Part shown: positions 13,701 through 15,192 of the stretch, one piece after another
How the letters are laid out: each line of letters begins with the position of its first letter
How positions within the stretch are numbered: position 1 is the stretch's first letter
Assembly (NCBI GenBank): GCA_945901195.1
Contig: CAMDKB010000047.1
Location: 1 to 15,192, forward strand
Direction: 5' to 3'
Length of the DNA: 15,192 nt
Source of the DNA: Rhizobium sp. Q54
Lineage (GTDB): Bacteria > Pseudomonadota > Alphaproteobacteria > Rhizobiales > Beijerinckiaceae
Translations under genes and position numbers: made by a program
Notes under the pieces: model-generated
What the model was told of the DNA's origin: nothing
Databases searched by the model: none
Seen by the model: only the letters and a program-made list of their open reading frames with translations

Positions 13701-14710
13701 TGAGATTTCACACTGCGTTTTATAGCACAATCATGGCGCTGCAAATTGGATGCACCGCTCCATGCCTTGCGCAACAGTCCCAGCAGATCAACATCATTGT
13801 CGGCTTTGGCGCGGGCGGATTGTATCACAACACAGGCGTCTTGCTGTCACGGCACATGGGAAAATATCTGCCGGGCAATCCAGCGATTGTGGTCAAGACC
13901 ATGCCCGGCGCGGGCGCCATTGTCGCCAGCAACCACGTAGCCAATGTGGCGCCGAAAGATGGAGCGACCTTGGGCATAGTGGGTGGCGCAACCATTCTTG
14001 AGCCGCTGTTTGGCAACAAGTTCGCGCAATATGACCCGCGCACATTGCGCTGGATCGGTTCAATGTCGACGGCAGTCAACCTTTGTACCGTCTGGCATGA
14101 AACGCCGGTCAAGACGCTGGAGGATATGAAGACAACCGTGCTTGTTGCGGGATCGACGGGGCGTGGCTCTCGTACATACGATTATCCAACCGCCCTCAAT
14201 GCGCTGCTCGGCACAAAGTTCAAGGTCATTTCCGGCTATACGGGACTTACGCAATTGCATCCGGCGATGGAGCGTGGAGAAGTCCAGTCCATCTGCGGAT
14301 GGGGCTGGGACGGCATCATGGCGCAGAGGCCTGATTGGCTGCGCGACAGCAAGGTCCGTATCCTCGTACAGATGGCCTATGAAAAGCACCCTAATCTGCC
14401 TGATATTCCGCTCATACTCGATCTCATGAAAACTGAAAATGAGCGGCAGGCCATGCGGCTCATCGTGCTCGATACACTTGTTGCCTGGCCGCTGATTGCT
14501 CCGGCAGGCACGCCCGATGTAAAGGTGAGGGAATTGCGTGACGCCTTCAACCGGGCCATGCAGGACCCGGCGATGATCGAAGACACGAAAAAAAGTGCGA
14601 GATCTTCGGACGTTGTAACGGGTGAGCGCATTGAGCAGGCCATCAGGGAAGTCTATGCCACCGTGCCTGAAGTCGTCACGCTCGCGTGGGGTCTGCTCGA
14701 CCACAATTAG
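13700..14710 (+). CDS. TctC/Bug-type periplasmic solute-binding protein (copy 3)
   Basis: This encodes 336 residues. The signal peptide covers about residues 1-25 and ends CLAQQ; a GC at C18 lacks a good lipobox, so it is probably a soluble periplasmic protein. Family blocks are INIIVGFGAGGLYHNTGVLL, YLPGNPAIVVKTMPGAGAIV, VAPKDGA, LLGTKFKVISGYTG, AMERGEV and APAGTPDVKVREL. The ATG at 13700 shares its A with the TAA of the PNPOx-like gene, so the two are almost certainly coupled. A SsuC/TauC-type ABC permease follows 89 bases downstream in the same direction; this pairing of a TctC-type binding protein with an ABC permease is not the canonical TctABC arrangement. The ligand is unknown. Confidence 0.88.
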   Translation: MRFHTAFYSTIMALQIGCTAPCLAQQSQQINIIVGFGAGGLYHNTGVLLSRHMGKYLPGNPAIVVKTMPGAGAIVASNHVANVAPKDGATLGIVGGATILEPLFGNKFAQYDPRTLRWIGSMSTAVNLCTVWHETPVKTLEDMKTTVLVAGSTGRGSRTYDYPTALNALLGTKFKVISGYTGLTQLHPAMERGEVQSICGWGWDGIMAQRPDWLRDSKVRILVQMAYEKHPNLPDIPLILDLMKTENERQAMRLIVLDTLVAWPLIAPAGTPDVKVRELRDAFNRAMQDPAMIEDTKKSARSSDVVTGERIEQAIREVYATVPEVVTLAWGLLDHN

Positions 14711-14781
14711 TTTCTATTTGCCGTGGACGGACAAGCGGATTCAGCGATATGCTCTCTCCAAACCGGCGCTCATAAGCCGCT

Positions 14782-14790
14782 GGAGGGAGG
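14782..14790 (+). promoter_or_regulatory. Ribosome-binding site that fixes the permease GTG start
   Basis: GGAGGGAGG ends 9 bases before GTG 14800. An ATG at 14793 is only 2 bases away and opens a six-codon frame (MPSDIA), so it is too close to be the preferred start. This Shine-Dalgarno therefore selects the GTG. Confidence 0.6.
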
Positions 14791-14799
14791 ATATGCCGA

Positions 14800-15192
14800 G
14801 TGATATCGCCTGAGGTGCGCCGCTGGATCGTGTCGTTCGGCGTTGCCGCCATCCTGTGGGAGGCGGTGGCGTGGTATCTTGACAACAAACTTTTTCTTGT
14901 CCGGCTTGGCGCGATCGGAGAGCGCTTTGTTGAATTGATACAATCTGGCGAATTGATCACCGACATCCAAGTCAGCTTCATCGAATTTGCGGGCGGCTTT
15001 GGTCTTGCAATCATTGTTGGAATTGGCTTTGGCGTCTTGATGGCGGCATCGCGGCGAGTGCGTGATCTCTTCGATCCCTGGGTGTCGATGCTTTACGCCA
15101 CACCGACCATCGCGCTCGGGCCATTGTTCATGCTGGCTTTCGGTATTGGCTATACGTCCAAGATTGCGCTGGTTTTTCTAACCGCGGTCTTT
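14800..15192 (+). CDS. ABC transporter permease, SsuC/TauC type (BPD_transp_1), 5' part; runs off right edge
   Basis: The frame is open from GTG 14800 to the last base, 131 codons, and continues beyond the window. The product has a first membrane helix at about 9-27 and a second at about 63-83, after a segment VRLGAIGERFVELIQSGELI typical of nitrate/sulfonate/taurine importers. Next comes the SRRVRDLFDPWVSMLYATPTIALGP segment (about 84-108), leading into LFMLAFGIGYTSKIALVFL. This matches the SsuC/TauC permease pattern (...LFDP...L...P..AL.PL..L.FGIG..SKI). The EAA loop that contacts the ATPase would lie just beyond the window. An in-frame TAA at 14773 limits the start. It lies 89 bases after the third TctC-type gene. 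Substrate is unknown; nitrate, sulfonate, bicarbonate and aromatic acid uptake systems all use this type. Confidence 0.85.
   Translation, partial: MISPEVRRWIVSFGVAAILWEAVAWYLDNKLFLVRLGAIGERFVELIQSGELITDIQVSFIEFAGGFGLAIIVGIGFGVLMAASRRVRDLFDPWVSMLYATPTIALGPLFMLAFGIGYTSKIALVFLTAVF

Noticed and set aside
14793..14813. Six-codon leader peptide before the ABC permease
   Set aside because: Its ATG is only 2 bases from the Shine-Dalgarno, which is too close for normal initiation. No attenuator-like structure follows.
1..15192. CRISPR array, tRNA, rRNA or phage genes
   Set aside because: I saw no regularly spaced direct repeats, no tRNA-like cloverleaf with CCA region, no rRNA segments and no phage structural proteins.

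Overview
The window looks like the chromosome of an alphaproteobacterium of the Rhizobiales (Bradyrhizobium/Rhodopseudomonas-like). This rests on the style of the proteins, the moderately GC-rich codon use, several orphan TctC/Bug-type binding proteins and VanA/phthalate-dioxygenase-type Rieske oxygenases. No rRNA or other taxonomic marker is present, so the assignment is an inference.

Left part (1-3795). The window opens inside the 5' end of an IS630-type transposase (minus strand, running off the left edge). Next come a metal-dependent amidohydrolase of the ACMSD/decarboxylase type, a Prx5-type peroxiredoxin with a clear rho-independent terminator, and an exported orphan DsbD-alpha-like protein, all on the minus strand. 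Divergent from them is a YqgE/AlgH protein. The peroxiredoxin, DsbD-like and YqgE genes look like ordinary chromosomal housekeeping genes.

Middle part (3796-10059). Two divergent catabolic-looking transcription units share a 188-bp intergenic region (6536-6723) that carries three perfect short palindromes. Leftward: a VOC-fold protein, a phthalate-4,5-dioxygenase-type Rieske oxygenase and a TctC/Bug-type solute-binding protein, the last two overlapping as ATGA. The Rieske gene is broken by one extra T in a run of nine, between the two halves of its Fe-S motif. Rightward: a VanA-like Rieske oxygenase, a GMC flavin oxidoreductase and a small RBBP9/YdeN-type serine hydrolase. No oxygenase reductase or ferredoxin gene is visible.

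Right part (10060-15192). A large polytopic membrane protein of unknown function (possibly GT-C-like) is followed by a tight rightward set: a second TctC/Bug-type binding protein, a PNPOx-like split-barrel protein, a third TctC/Bug-type binding protein (TAATG overlap) and the first 131 codons of a SsuC/TauC-type ABC permease that runs off the right edge.

Reading as a whole: this is probably an accessory uptake and degradation locus for an aromatic or methoxylated/carboxylated aromatic compound. Three periplasmic binding proteins would capture substrates, Rieske and GMC enzymes would oxidise them, and the hydrolase, VOC protein and perhaps the amidohydrolase would process products. The substrate is not evident. 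The most unusual points are the homopolymer frameshift, the orphan TctC-type proteins (no TctA/TctB in the window; the third abuts an ABC permease), and the palindrome-rich divergent control region.
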